Assembly: GCF_037975245.1 (NCBI RefSeq)
Contig: NC_092578.1
Span: forward strand, 4,611,501-4,675,500
DNA from: Apostichopus japonicus
Taxonomy: Eukaryota; Echinodermata; Holothuroidea; Aspidochirotida; Stichopodidae
Length of the DNA: 64,000 nucleotides
Reading direction: 5' to 3'
Shown here: positions 53,038 to 62,676 of the stretch, piece after piece
Layout of the letters: the number at the start of each line of letters is the position of its first letter
Numbering within the stretch: the stretch's first letter is position 1
Notes under the pieces: model-generated
Told to the model about the DNA's origin: nothing
Seen by the model: only the letters and a program-made list of their open reading frames with translations
The model's database searches: none
Program-made: the position numbers and the translations under genes

Positions 53038-56000
53038 CACTGAAACGCATCCATTATGTGGAGTCACTTTGCCTTCCATCTATGCCCCGAGACTGTTTAA
53101 CCAGAACGACGTTTCTCTAAATTGTTCGGAGATAAACCCGTGATAAAACAAAGATATGAACCTGCTCAAAACTTTATTTGGTACCCTGTACTTTTGTTAG
53201 AAGTAAGTAAAAGCTTACACGGTTATATGGTGAAAGAATCGTTGCAAACACTGCTGTTATTGCTGTTTATTGGAAGTCTGGACGGTATTCTGCAAAACTT
53301 TCACCGCCCCTCCATTTCCCTCCCCACACCCCCCCCTTCCCCTCTTCCCAATCAAGCTCATCATACACACATGATTGTGATTGGTGTAACTATAGAAGAC
53401 ACCTGGATTCTTTGGGGAATCTGGTACTCTGCAAAATTTGAACTTTCTGTCAACTATTCGGTACAGGAATCACACAACAATGCAATTCACCAGCTCGGCT
53501 TACCCATGGTCTATAGGGTTCTTTTCTATTTTGAAACTTGATATTTTGCAGTTTTGCTACCAGACAAAAAGATTTTTGGCTATAAAGAAACTTGGAGAAG
53601 AATACAGAATTTACAAATCATCAACTAATTTAACCCTCCCTTATTTTTTTGTGTGTTTTGTGTTTTGTGATGAAGTTGCAGTTGGTTTGATAATAGCTGC
53701 CAGGATTGGCGACTGAACTCCAAAAACTACTTAAATGATATCTTAAAATGGAATTAAACTGTTAGCAAACTGCTTATCCACTAGAGAGCCTGTATAAAAG
53801 TAAGTTGGCTTGACGTTTCGATCCTAGCAGGATCTTCTTCAAAGGCTAAAAATTATATCTTACCAGGCACAGATGGGAGGTAGGCTGTCGGGAAGAGGGG
53901 AGCACCGTGATGAATGGAGCCAGTGATACCGGGCTTGGCAGCAGCCTGAAAAGATGCAAAATATCGTTCTTTCGTTCGTTTTTTTTTTCTTTTTCACTGC
54001 ATGTCAGTTACATATGTTTACATGTCAGTAAACACACATTTTTGGGAGCATGTTATTGGAAATGCTTCTTGTGAAGGATATTGAAACTTGGAACAAAATT
54101 TTCTGAGCTTATTCCCTTGGATACAAAAACTACTAGTAACGATTATTCTATTGAAAAAAGGAAGAAATGCAAAATGTGGCAAAAAGAGGACAAATTTAGG
54201 GTTGAAAAGAGTAGGACGTAAGTCGAAAAATAAATGAGATAAGTAGGACGGTAGTAACCGTGCTCACACTGGATAAACGGATGTGAGGAATCCAGTCAGT
54301 GCATATTATTGAATACATACTAATCTCTTATGTGGTGTATCTGAGATGCCATAAAAATGAAACTTTTGCCTTAATTGTTTCTCATAATCATAGAGTATTT
54401 CACACTACATTTAAAGATTTAAAAATGAATCAAATGGTAAATCAAAATCCCCGCAACTGTCTACAAAAAGTAAAAATGCACACTTTCACATCATTTTGAA
54501 GGAAGTTTGAAATCACACATTACAAATCACACATTACAATGCAAAGTAAATAATTTTTTAAATGAATAAGGAAGGAAAAATGGAGACCAAAAAGTAGGAA
54601 AACTGAAGGAATACTAGGATCTCTGGAGAAGAGACCACTGGACAGTTTTGACAACCAATTTTAGTTGAACAATCCATGTTTCCACACTATAACCAGAGAT
54701 CATCTCAATACTGACCTCTCCCCCTTCCCCTTCCCTCCTTCCTACATCCCTCCTTCCCTCCTTCCTACATCCCTCCTTCCCCCCTCCCTCCTTCCCCCAT
54801 CCCCCTTCCCCCATTCTTCTTTCCCTCCCGTGCCATGTCATTTACCAGGGATGAACCTGAGGTAAAAAAGAAAATCATGGAACTTTGCAGAAATTGCGGT
54901 ATATGCTCCAGTTTGCATATGCTACAGTGTGTTAGGATAATGGATTTGTCCCTGAGGTAGAACTGAAATCACGGATATTCTGCGAATTCGCAGAAAAAAC
55001 TCATGCCTGATATACTCACCAGGGGAGGTGAATGTTGGGAGGATGCCGGAGGTAAACCCAGGGAGATGTTTGGTAATGAGGGGGAGGAGTAGAGATTGTC
55101 GTTGCTGGAGCCTGTCCCGTACAATGTTTTCACACGCATGTGGTAGCTACTGCTCGCTTCCTGCAAATAGTAGAGGAATGATTCAACGTGAGATGAAACT
55201 ATCGCATCTATCTAGGAACTCCCCCCCGCCACCCCTCACCCACCCACCGATTTGCCAAATAGTTTTATTTCTTTTTTTTACCACTCAGTCTCTGAAAAAG
55301 GAGTTTATCTTGGGTGATATCAAACTAGCAAGCCTAGTCTACTGTTAGGCTTGATGGTACCAGTTAAAACGTAATCCCCTACATCTGTTGTAATTACAAG
55401 TCAAGTGTGTCAAAATTATGTGCCAGCTTTATTATCTATTGAAAAATACCCTGCAAAATTCGGTCTGGCTCACAGCCAATCATTCTCCCCTTCCCCTTTG
55501 CCTTTGTTACGAACATGCAATGATGCCGTAAGTTATATTGTAACCTATTATAATTGCCACACATAAAGGAGGACGGTTATGTAGAGAGGAGAGGGCGTTA
55601 TTTGCTCATATGATGGGGTACTTAAGTTTTATATTGTGGCGTGTAAACATAAATTAAACGATGTGGGAGTGGGGGGGAGGAAGGGGGTGTTAAGTTCATG
55701 TAAACAAAGAAAAGCAAAAAAAAATTCATGTGATCAGGATGACTAGGGGTGGAACAGTTCATATGATTTGGGACGTACATTACACTGTTCATATGATGGA
55801 AGGGAAGGGAACGGGGGGGTGTTAAAGTTCACATGATGTGAGAAACACTTTACATGATTGGGTGGGGGGGTGAGGGGAGGGGCTAGGCTGTTCATATGAC
55901 ATATTGACTATACTTAAGGGTTAAGGGGATGGACATTGTTCACTTTTCTCACCTTAAATGTAACCCTTTCATGGGAAAGCAGACTGAACTGACCCTGCAC

Positions 56001-59000
56001 TTACCTCAGGGACCTGTCCAGGCATGTGGATGCCGTTGTCTCCGGACGAAGCCCCTCCACTGGACGGCGAACTTGGTCCAGATCCAGGGGCGCTACTGGA
56101 CAAAGATGAATCAACTGGCAAGGGAATACAAAAAAATTAATTGTCAGACAATTTGTATACTCCTACAATTTTACTCCCACAAGAAAAAATTTTTTTTTTT
56201 TTTTCCCCTTGAAGAATACAAAATAGGCATGAGATGCCAAAACGAGTCACTAAGGTCGGAAACATCAATTGAAAAGAATCGGGGCCTTCTAATCATACTC
56301 TGGACATTGAAAAGGAAAACAAGAAATTATCTGGGAATAGTTCATTTCCTTCGAATTTCAGGATTGAATTGTAAGGAAATTTCCTCAGGAAAGAGCAAAA
56401 CAAAACACACAAAAAATATAATAACAATCTTGGCACGACCGTACATGTAAGGGATATCATGTACATGTATAGCCAGTGGCTAAAGAAATACCACTAATAG
56501 ATTCTACAGACCAAACTTTTTTTCACAGACAATATGAATTATCCCTATTAAGGCAGGTATTTCCACTAATTGAACCCAAACCACCACTCCACCCTTTAAG
56601 GTTTTAACTTTTGCATGTCTGAACAGCAAATTTGGTTGTCCAAAAAAAAAAGTAGTAAAATCATGTAGTAATAATGTCCAGTTTGTTTACTGCAAGAGAG
56701 ATACAGTGTAGGGTATTATGAGGTTACAACATTTGGGCCAGTAAAACTCCAATTCATCAAGTGGATCATCCAAGGCCCCATGACTATTTTTCTTTAATTC
56801 AGAATCTCTAGAGCAGGGTTTCCCTAACTTTATCCCCCCACGAATCCCTGTGGATGTCAGAGTTGTCCACGAACACCCAACTATTTGAGACACGATCTGA
56901 GTCATTATTATACTATAATACTGATAACAGCCTGTGTCTGTTTCATAATTCAGTTATTTATCACATGCACGGTACCATTATGGCAACATATGCGTATGGA
57001 AGGCGAAAGAGTTTGTCGATAGGTTAGACTTTTGTACATTACTAAATTATATGATATATCAGATTTTAGTTCAACAAAAAGTACTCTAGTTTTGTCTTTC
57101 AGAAACGTCTCAGGAACCCCCTAGGATGGACTCAAACACCCCTGGGAGTTCATGCACCCAAGTTAGGGAACCACTGCTCTAGAGTAATGATAGGTGATAA
57201 TAACTGACGACCTCTAGAAGCTTATTTTGGTCGTCCAAACAGAAATTTGGTCGTCACGGACGATCGGAGAAAAACGTTTAAAAATTGTTTGCCCGATTGT
57301 TAAACCAAAGTGTAGACTCACAGTCGCCAGACCATGGTTTCTTCTTCAGACTTCCCTGTCCCTCCCTCCTTCTCAAGAGAGGACTCCCATGACTCCGCCT
57401 CTCTGTGACTTTCTCTTTAAGACGAGAACGCACCTTCAAATTGGAATCAGAGGCTGTAATAGAGAAATCAAACGTGAAGATAAAATATCCATGTACGTGA
57501 TTTCAAGAACATTTCGCAATTTGTATGTCTGGAGGGAGACTATGTTTAGTTTTGGAAGTCTGTTGGTTGAGTATATTGGGTGAGTCAATGAATGTTTGCC
57601 AGAGGCTTGTAAAGCTTGAAAGCCGAACTTAACGGCACCGGTATATTATGTTTGTAACGTTAGGCTATTGGGTCCAAGCAACGTCCGTCGTCACGAAAGG
57701 AGGCTGTGATTAATTTTGAAGTTCTTGGAAAGTAAACTGATGTTCTTACTGTCTGATGAATTCAACTGAAACTAGATTAAAAAGTGAACTAGCTGTTGTA
57801 TCAAAATATTGAATTTGAGACATTCCCAAGTAGCCCCATCTTGAGGCCCATGCGGTTCGCAAGTTATGGGTCTCATACATACAAGGACAGCACAACACAT
57901 GTCAAAGCCACCCAGCATAAATTACATAGGTTTAAGCCTGTCATCAAACCCCCAAACCAATGAATGGAACTTCAAACTTGATATTGTACTATTCTTTGTC
58001 AAATGATCACTTTCAACTCAGGGAACCGGTGAGTTCCTGACCTTTCCAATTAATATCGACAATGTAATACCATCACCGGTGAGTCTTGTAAATATGTCAG
58101 GGTTATGGTGAAGCAGTCAATATGTTACATGTTGTATTGTGTAGTATAGTATCCACAAAAATGAAATATTAATTGCTTCTTCAAGTGGCATGTAAGTTGA
58201 TCTACTTTGGATCAGAAGCCAAACATTTGAATGTGTGATAGTTTTGTAATAGTTAATATGTTTTGTTATGAAACTTTCTCATGTTACAAGACATCCAAAT
58301 GGTACAGTAAAGTGTTTCACTAGGAAAGTGCAAGTTAAATGAGATACTGTACATGTCATGTGAAGGGAATAATTTATCCAGTATCACATCGGCAATATGC
58401 TATACAAGATGTCCAAATTGCTATACAATTGCAAAAGACGTATGGCACTTTTTTGTACACACAAACCATAGCATTGTACACACAAACCATAGCACTGTGT
58501 ACACCACAGCATTTCATCTGAGACAAAATTCACAGCCTTCAATCTTGCTACACGAAATGTTGTATGCTAATGAATTCCCTGCATGTGTGTTTCACTTCTT
58601 AAGTTTGCATAGAGGCTTTTTGAACAATGTATACTGTATATGTTGTAAGACCTATATATAGAACAGTTAAACATGCAACACCCACTCACCCCTGAATGTT
58701 GCTCAAAGAATTTGATACCATCACTACAATGCATATATAATACACTATACACTATGATACATATATATATATCTATATATATATATATATATATATATAC
58801 TATACACCAACACTATAATGCAGAAAGAAAAACTTGAATATTTGATGAAGTCAAGCAGGCCAACTCAGGGAAAATGCAGAAAACTGTAAGAAAGATATTT
58901 ATTCGCCTTAAAATATCAATACTGAATCATCGCACATTGCTAAGATACCTAAATGTATGTTCTCATCAAATGGCAAATCTAGAACACCAGTACAAGCTGG

Positions 59001-62000
59001 GTGAGAGTGTGCAAAGAAGTCCTTTTTCCTATCTCCGAAGGTGACATTCTGGAGAGAATTTTTGTTTCTAAGAAAACCAATTCGAGTGCTGCATGTGTCT
59101 TCCCTTGTCGTGTCCCGACTTCTGGTCGAACTAAAGTCTGGGAGGTTGAAGGTCGGTGCGTTGACTGGCCAAAGTCAGGTGTTTTTTGTCATTGTTATGG
59201 TCGAGTGGTAAAGCAGTGACATTAGATGTAATGAATCCTACATCCGGGAGATTGTGGGTTGTAGTTCTGGTCAGCGAGAGTAAGTTGAGGTATTCATATA
59301 TGAGAAATCCATAGATTTTCCCAATCTGAAAATGGTCTTCTAAAATAGTAAAAAGGTTCAAAATCAGCTAAATGAGCTGAAAAGCTGTAAAATTGGATTG
59401 TCACCTGGGTGACTTAGGAATTGTTTGCATCTCCCACCTACACATGTAGGCTGCATGGCGTCTTTAAAATAACCGCTGTTCAGGCTGTTTGTTATTAGTG
59501 TCACATCACATCTGCTTACTATTGGGATATCTCCAAAAGAAAATGCAAACTGCCGACCAGTATCAAAGAGATAAAACTTTTGCAGCAAAAGTATTAAGAG
59601 ACACAGATCGTACATGCTGCTGTTAATAACTGAAACGCTCAATCTCAGGAGCTTGAATCGGAATTACAGAAATTGAACATGAGAGAAAAAGACTCACCCG
59701 TCTTGCGAAGTGGGAAATTATCATACTGGCCAAACGGGGGTTGTTGGTACGCAGAGGACACATGGGGTGGCGAGTGGTGATCGAGAGAAACCGATGGGGT
59801 CCTGTTGAGAGAGGATTACGGGATGTTGACTCATTACGTTAAAAAAAGTTCTTTGCAGACTGAAAGATTTGGCTGACTTTATTTGGTTGCAAACTTTTAT
59901 TTAGTTGCAAACAAGCTCCTGCATTTACCATAAACACTGAATCAAATTGGGTTGAGTAGAAGTTGGCTTGAAATAAGTGGGGGGGGGGGGGGGGATTAGG
60001 ATGGAGGGATTAGATAATGCTTTGTTTTGTTTTGTATAGTCATGATTTTTGTTTACATCAGGGGTGACAAAGAAACTAGGTGGGTTCAAAACATTCTTCA
60101 TAAAATGTAACTGTTGGAGTTTATTGCACCATGGTAGGTATTCCGTAATATCTTTCATGATTATACTGTAAAGCGACACAAACGGCCAGAGCCGGGGCCC
60201 TGTTATGCCGTTTTCTTGAGAAAATTAAGAAATCCCCATTTGTTGAAAATACTAAATTAAATAATGGAATGCATAGAGGATCCATGTTCTTACCAAAGTA
60301 TAAGCTAACTTGGTAGTGGTTTCCTTCCTTACCCTGTACCTCAAAGTTTGTGTGTAAAGTCCTCCTCCTCCCCCCCTCCCCCCCCCCCCCTCCTCCGAAT
60401 TCCCATTTGACCCTAGAAAGTGAAAAGAGTGCTTCGGCCACATTCAACAACTGATATCATATCTTCCTTGCTTCATTCACTTTAAAAAAGAGTAAGCAAA
60501 CTTTCTTTCTCAGTCTTTCGACCGCCAGGTTTATATCAAAGGGTATATCAAACTGCTTGAAATGCCAACAAACTGTAGTTTGATAAAAAGTTTATTTCAT
60601 CGGAAGTCATTGATAATAAGCAATAGTAATTTTAGACACACTTCCCGTTTCAAATTTACACATTTCAATTTTTTCTGCTTTGACAACAAAAACAAAGCAC
60701 TTGTTTCCATGGCAACCGAAACAGATGGGCAAAAAGGAAAGAACATGAATAATGGCAAGAAAACCTGCATGGCACCAATATTACTGGAAAAAACTAGTTG
60801 CTATGGGGAGAGTCTAAAATTAGCTTTAAGGAGTGCTTCGGTAATTCAGCACATTTCTGTGGCGTGTGCTTGTCCACCGCAGAGAGCCGTGCGGACATGT
60901 TCTGTGTCAGACTACGAAAGGACGGGGCCTCGCCGACTCAAACAGGGGAACACGGCTAATCGAAGAATGAATGAAACACATAGTAAGAATGTGTTGTTAT
61001 ATTCACCACACAGTGATGTTCAGGTTTAATATAGTCCCTGCTCAAAAACAGTCTCTGCTCGTGCAATAAGAGAAAAACCTGTACTTAAAACTGTTGTAGT
61101 CATTCGTAGAAGTAATTCGATTTCAGACGACGAGTCCAAGCTATAAATGCTTTTTAAATATGCAGATGGACTTTCATTTTAAAGACTGGTAGATGTATAG
61201 ATACAAGCTCATTCATAGACAAGCAGTTTTTTTTGTAAAAACATCCCTATGGAACTATTTGAACATTCAAAAGGGTGGGGAGGGGGGTAGGTGGATTGAG
61301 TCCCACAACTCTCTGGTCTGTTATATGGAGCCCTATAATAGCCCAGTAAAAATAATAGTATGTCTAAGATTGACCAAGACTTGATTATCACGAGACAACC
61401 TTCAAAGAGGTTAGTAAAGGAGTAATCTCTTTCTTTTATACGGAACAAGGTTACAGATTAGACGTAAAACTTTATCCTAAAAGGCAAACTCAATGTAAGC
61501 AAATAAATTGTTTTCTATGAAACATAGTTTGTCAGGAGTAAGAGATTGATAGGAAGTAGCGCCAAACACGCCAAAGTAGCTCTGAGTTAGGGTCACCAAG
61601 GGGGAGCTTTAAACATACATTACCCCATGTAACATTTGGAATGTTCAGGAAATTCACCAAATTTTTGTTATCATTAAACTTCTTGGAAAAAAGATTCAAA
61701 AAAGGGTCTCTCATTTACTAAACCCCATGGAAACTTGATACTATTATATAAATCTACAAAAAATATGGAAAACCCCAGATTCTGATCCAATATTCTTGGA
61801 AAGTGGTTTTCATAACAATGAGGTATCAAATAGCTAAGAAAATTTGGGAGATTTCCCAAAACTTTTGAACTATAGAACAGCTTTTAGTAGATAGTACAGT
61901 GCTCAGTTTGAACACCGCTAAGTATTTCTTCTTGAAATGTGGACACTGACTGGGGGAACTTATGAAACACATTTGGAAAAGGACAACAACAAAAAAAGGA

Positions 62001-62676
62001 ATTTATTGGCTAGAAAAAAAGGAAAGAAAAAAAAAGAATTTATTGGCTAGAATGGGATCCAATCTGGTGACTTTAGGATATGACAAAGTTCCGAGATCTT
62101 ACAAAGGGAGCTGTCCAGACCTTAGTTGTGTGCGATTCCTTTAAACCCCATTTGTTTTCTTATTCTAGGGGGGCGACAAACCAAAACCATATAACCTTGC
62201 ATACTGTGTGGCCAAGGATTGCGCCTCTCTCTCTCTCATACAACCCAGAAAGCGGCAGTGCAGAGAAGGGATTTCAAGAGTAATTCGACTGACAATTTTT
62301 TTCCCACCATCCTCGCTCTTTATCAATGTTTTGCAAAAGTCTAGACTACCCTCATTTGGTCTTCATTTGAAGAGTAACAGCCAACCTAGAGGTTTCTCCT
62401 TTGGTGAGAATTATGCAACAAAGGATTTATCCGTGGAGGAGGTACAGGGGGGGGAAGGTGTATCTGCGTGTCCGTGTGTCCTCGGGATGCAAGAACGATC
62501 TGCCTCTTGCCTTAAAAAAGTTCTAGCTGACAGCAGAAAATATAAATCTCACCAGTGGCGGAATGCTCTAGGCGGCGAATGGTTCAGAGGTCCTCCCCCG
62601 GTCATATCTTGGCCATGTTTGCGGTTCAGGAGAAACCTCTGCAGCTTGTCCTTGACCTGAGTGGAGGCATTGGCAC
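39821..62676 (-). CDS. HDAC4: Class IIa histone deacetylase gene, 5' end outside window
   Basis: This is a class IIa lysine deacetylase (HDAC4/5/7/9 family), a signal-regulated nuclear corepressor that binds MEF2. Twenty-one exons, all GT-AG and all phase-consistent, total 2585 nt = 861 codons including the stop. In order: MEF2-binding helix (exon 1), three 14-3-3 type serine motifs (LRKTASDS, exons 2-3; LARTHSAP, exon 8; LKRAQSSP, exon 11), a basic nuclear localisation stretch (exon 3), IKQEP sumoylation-like site (exon 9), then the catalytic domain (exons 12-19) and a tail with DAMASLSV and [11 protein letters not shown]. Active-site parts seen: [20 protein letters not shown] and EGGYD. The class IIa zinc-loop residues are present (KHQCIC...NHPEH, LPCGG). 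Human HDAC4 is 1084 residues with the MEF2 site near 166-184, so about 150 N-terminal residues are missing here. An invertebrate would have one gene equal to all four vertebrate paralogues. Confidence 0.95.
39930..40175 (+). repeat. Direct repeat right of HDAC terminal exon
   Basis: Partner of 37995-38232, located in the last HDAC intron just upstream of the terminal coding exon in transcript terms. Confidence 0.88.
40780..40905 (+). repeat. Short tandem repeat of CAATGAAACA type
   Basis: About ten copies of AACAATGAAACAG-like units, irregular in length. HDAC intron 20. Confidence 0.85.
41127..41268 (-). CDS. HDAC4: HDAC exon 20 (C-terminal tail, export-signal region)
   Basis: [20 protein letters not shown], then [20 protein letters not shown]. 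It aligns with SKYWRCLQ and ETVTAMASLSVGVK of human HDAC4, the nuclear export region. Acceptor GAATTCTTCAG|C. Donor TTAAA|GTAAGT overlaps an in-frame TAA. Confidence 0.9.
41975..42193 (-). CDS. HDAC4: HDAC exon 19 (catalytic Tyr)
   Basis: [40 protein letters not shown], ending EKTIKIQ. The Tyr codon (42120-42122) is at the position of His976 of human HDAC4. Acceptor TTATAATAG|G, donor ATTCAGT|GTAAGT. Reading through the donor would add 12 residues and stop at 41937. Confidence 0.95.
42336..43140 (-). repeat. 64 bp minisatellite containing the exon 18 splice donor
   Basis: About twelve tandem units with 62-64 bp period. On the minus strand each unit has an exon-derived part (GGTTACATGGTATCCCCGCAGT-like, split by variants), then GTGAGTATC and about 30 bp of intron. 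GTGAGTATC complements start at 42402, 42466, 42530, 42593, 42657, 42721, 42785, 42849, 42913, 42977, 43041 and 43103 on the plus strand. Only the last belongs to the real exon 18. Plus-strand open frames across it are repeat artefacts. Confidence 0.95.
43112..43230 (-). CDS. HDAC4: HDAC exon 18 (zinc ligand GFDA, repeat-embedded donor)
   Basis: [39 protein letters not shown]. The Asp of GFDA is the third zinc ligand. The donor is CACAGT|GTGAGT; an earlier CAG|GTATCC breaks the frame, while the later site joins exon 19 to give QVSPQCFGYMTKQ, matching human NLSARCFGYLTKQ. The last 29 bp of this exon are part of the 64 bp repeat unit. Confidence 0.95.
43366..43640 (+). repeat. Purine-rich GGGAGGAAGG tract (pyrimidine-rich in the HDAC transcript)
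   Basis: About 275 bp of G/A only with irregular GGAGGGAGGAAGG units. In the HDAC pre-mRNA it is an unbroken C/U tract lying 136-410 nt upstream of the exon 18 acceptor. Confidence 0.95.
43869..43966 (-). CDS. HDAC4: HDAC exon 17
   Basis: [32 protein letters not shown]. The opening CGCGSGLG is unusual: human HDAC4 has VGTGPGVG. Acceptor TTCCCGCTAG|T, donor CATTTAG|GTAAAT. Confidence 0.95.
44551..44670 (-). CDS. HDAC4: HDAC exon 16 (zinc ligands D-x-H)
   Basis: [43 protein letters not shown] supplies the Asp and His zinc ligands. Acceptor CTCATCAG|G, donor GACGAG|GTAATT. Confidence 0.96.
44893..45090 (-). CDS. HDAC4: HDAC exon 15 (catalytic His-His)
   Basis: [40 protein letters not shown] and [12 protein letters not shown], ending KILIVDW. 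PPGHH holds the two catalytic histidines. Acceptor CATCTTCCAG|G, donor GATTGG|GTGAGG. Confidence 0.96.
45140..45600 (+). mobile_element. CR1-like LINE 3' fragment
   Basis: The plus strand reads a C-terminal RT tail: [53 protein letters not shown]. The last is the conserved tail motif of CR1/Rex-type LINEs. It ends with a short 3' UTR carrying GCGCCATAGAATATC and TATAAATGCCATATT, then an ATT microsatellite. It is 5'-truncated and antisense in HDAC intron 14, about 50 nt from exon 15. Confidence 0.8.
45775..45878 (-). CDS. HDAC4: HDAC exon 14
   Basis: [34 protein letters not shown]; matches VRLPCGGVGVDSDTIWNE. The Cys of LPCGG is the fourth structural-zinc ligand (human C751). Acceptor CCTCCCTCAG|C, donor AGAATG|GTAAGT. 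Confidence 0.94.
46310..46690 (+). repeat. 34 bp minisatellite next to HDAC exon 13 donor
   Basis: About eleven units of AAATTTCAAATGAGAATTAT plus TTTTTCATGGGG-type filler, degenerate at both ends. It ends 12 bp from exon 13, so it begins almost at the 5' splice site of intron 13. Confidence 0.92.
46702..46819 (-). CDS. HDAC4: HDAC exon 13
   Basis: [39 protein letters not shown]; matches IRGRKATLEELQTVHSE. Acceptor TTACTTATAG|A, donor AACTTG|GTGAGT. A minisatellite starts about 12 nt into the following intron. Confidence 0.94.
47318..47451 (-). CDS. HDAC4: HDAC exon 12 (start of catalytic domain)
   Basis: [20 protein letters not shown], then [19 protein letters not shown]. It carries the two cysteines and the histidine of the class IIa structural zinc loop (human C667, C669, H675). 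Acceptor is a CT-run then CTACAG|G; donor TGTGAG|GTATCT. Confidence 0.95.
48051..48158 (-). CDS. HDAC4: HDAC exon 11 (third 14-3-3 motif)
   Basis: [20 protein letters not shown], then [16 protein letters not shown] aligns with the Ser632 14-3-3 site of HDAC4, and FTTG leads into the catalytic domain. Acceptor TTTGTTGTAG|G, donor ACAACAG|GTGGGT. Confidence 0.92.
48545..48608 (-). CDS. HDAC4: HDAC exon 10
   Basis: [20 protein letters not shown] plus T. A short 64 bp exon placed by splice signals (TTCCTTACAG|G, GACACAG|GTATTT) and phase. Confidence 0.8.
49341..49499 (-). CDS. HDAC4: HDAC exon 9 (sumoylation-type IKQE site)
   Basis: [20 protein letters not shown], then [22 protein letters not shown] fits the psi-K-x-E pattern and aligns with VKQEPIESDEEE around Lys559 of human HDAC4. 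Acceptor CCTCGGCAG|A, donor CTGAGG|GTGAGC. Confidence 0.9.
49787..49925 (-). CDS. HDAC4: HDAC exon 8 (second 14-3-3 motif, Gln/Leu-rich)
   Basis: [16 protein letters not shown] aligns with HRPLGRTQSAPLPQN around human HDAC4 Ser467. It ends in [11 protein letters not shown], the glutamine-rich helix. Donor CAACAA|GTAAGT. Confidence 0.92.
50948..51053 (-). CDS. HDAC4: HDAC exon 7
   Basis: [34 protein letters not shown]. Low direct similarity to human; supported by open frame, splice signals (TTTTCCGCAG|T, TAGTAAG|GTATGT) and exact phase to both neighbours. Confidence 0.82.
51054..53805. other. HDAC intron 7-side sequence, no gene recognised
   Basis: Non-coding sequence with two TA microsatellites and C-rich runs near 51530 and 51750. 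Open frames on both strands look spurious. Confidence 0.4.
51472..51510. repeat. (TA)n microsatellite in HDAC intron 7
   Basis: AT dinucleotide run. Similar runs occur at 84-131, 25976-26008, 33180-33211, 52975-53033 and 58760-58800; the 53.0 kb run is the longest at about 55 bp. Confidence 0.9.
53806..53848 (-). ncRNA. Hammerhead-like / Penelope-type terminal motif (degenerate)
   Basis: The minus strand reads TTTGAAGAAGATCC, a loop TGCT, AGGATC, then GAAACGTCAAGCC. The layout resembles the stem II and GAAAC part of hammerhead ribozymes found at the ends of Penelope-like retroelements. The CUGAUGA box is not intact, so cleavage is doubtful. It starts 17 nt downstream of the HDAC exon 6 donor. 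Confidence 0.35.
53864..53945 (-). CDS. HDAC4: HDAC exon 6
   Basis: [27 protein letters not shown]. Placed by position and phase; it corresponds to the LFPGTHLTPYL segment of HDAC4. Acceptor TCTTTTCAG|G, donor GTGCCTG|GTAAGA. Confidence 0.85.
54870..55012 (+). repeat. Dispersed repeat, shorter copy
   Basis: Partner of 23797-24045. It stops 8 bp before the donor of HDAC exon 5 (exon edge 55020), so this copy forms the very start of HDAC intron 5. Confidence 0.6.
55020..55160 (-). CDS. HDAC4: HDAC exon 5 ([12 protein letters not shown] motif)
   Basis: [17 protein letters not shown], then [19 protein letters not shown]; the second part matches the LYTSPSLPNITLGLPA hallmark of class IIa HDACs. 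Acceptor ATTTGCAG|G, donor CCCCTG|GTGAGT. Confidence 0.92.
56005..56114 (-). CDS. HDAC4: HDAC exon 4 (Ser/Gly/Pro linker)
   Basis: [20 protein letters not shown], then [13 protein letters not shown]; matches the [16 protein letters not shown] linker of human HDAC4. Acceptor TTGCCAG|T, donor CCTGAG|GTAAGT. Confidence 0.9.
56814..57176. mobile_element. hAT MITE, 363 bp, with 8 bp target duplication
   Basis: The left end CAGGGTTTCCCTAACTT and the right end, read inward as CAGTGGTTCCCTAACTT, are inverted repeats with two mismatches. Both flanks carry CTCTAGAG (56806-56813 and 57177-57184), the 8 bp duplication expected of hAT transposition. There is no coding capacity. It lies in HDAC intron 3. 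Confidence 0.88.
57322..57453 (-). CDS. HDAC4: HDAC exon 3 (nuclear localisation region)
   Basis: [38 protein letters not shown]. This is the basic region that follows the first 14-3-3 site in all class IIa HDACs. Donor GCGACT|GTGAGT has T at -1, supported by phase. Confidence 0.92.
59190..59355 (+). mobile_element. tRNA-derived SINE-like copy 2
   Basis: An A-box-like word (TGGTCGAGTGGT) and a degenerate B box (GGGTTGTAGTTCTGG) lie about 50 nt apart. Downstream is the tail GAGAAATCCATAGATTTTCC with ATGGTCTTCTAAAATAGTAA, shared with the copy near 1.3 kb. It lies in HDAC intron 2. Confidence 0.5.
59698..59801 (-). CDS. HDAC4: HDAC exon 2 (first 14-3-3 motif)
   Basis: [16 protein letters not shown], then YDNFPLRKT, which with the next exon makes [11 protein letters not shown], the homologue of the Ser246 14-3-3 site of human HDAC4. 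Acceptor CTCTCAACAG|G, donor AAGACGG|GTGAGT. Confidence 0.92.
59802..62552. other. HDAC intron 1, one GC-richer patch
   Basis: Mostly AT-rich with G or C runs near 59980 and 60370. A CpG-containing patch at about 60860-60960 stands out and could be an internal promoter or alternative first exon, without firm support. Confidence 0.35.
62553..62676 (-). CDS. HDAC4: HDAC exon 1 in window (MEF2-binding helix)
   Basis: [20 protein letters not shown], then [12 protein letters not shown]. The STxVKxKLQxFxLNxK pattern is the MEF2-binding helix of class IIa HDACs. Starts phase 1 (2 bases complete a codon), ends phase 2 at CACTG|GTGAGA. More exons lie to the right. Confidence 0.92.

Noticed and set aside
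60562-61029. 155-codon plus-strand open frame
   Set aside because: No family resemblance, low-complexity start, and located within an HDAC intron; probably chance.
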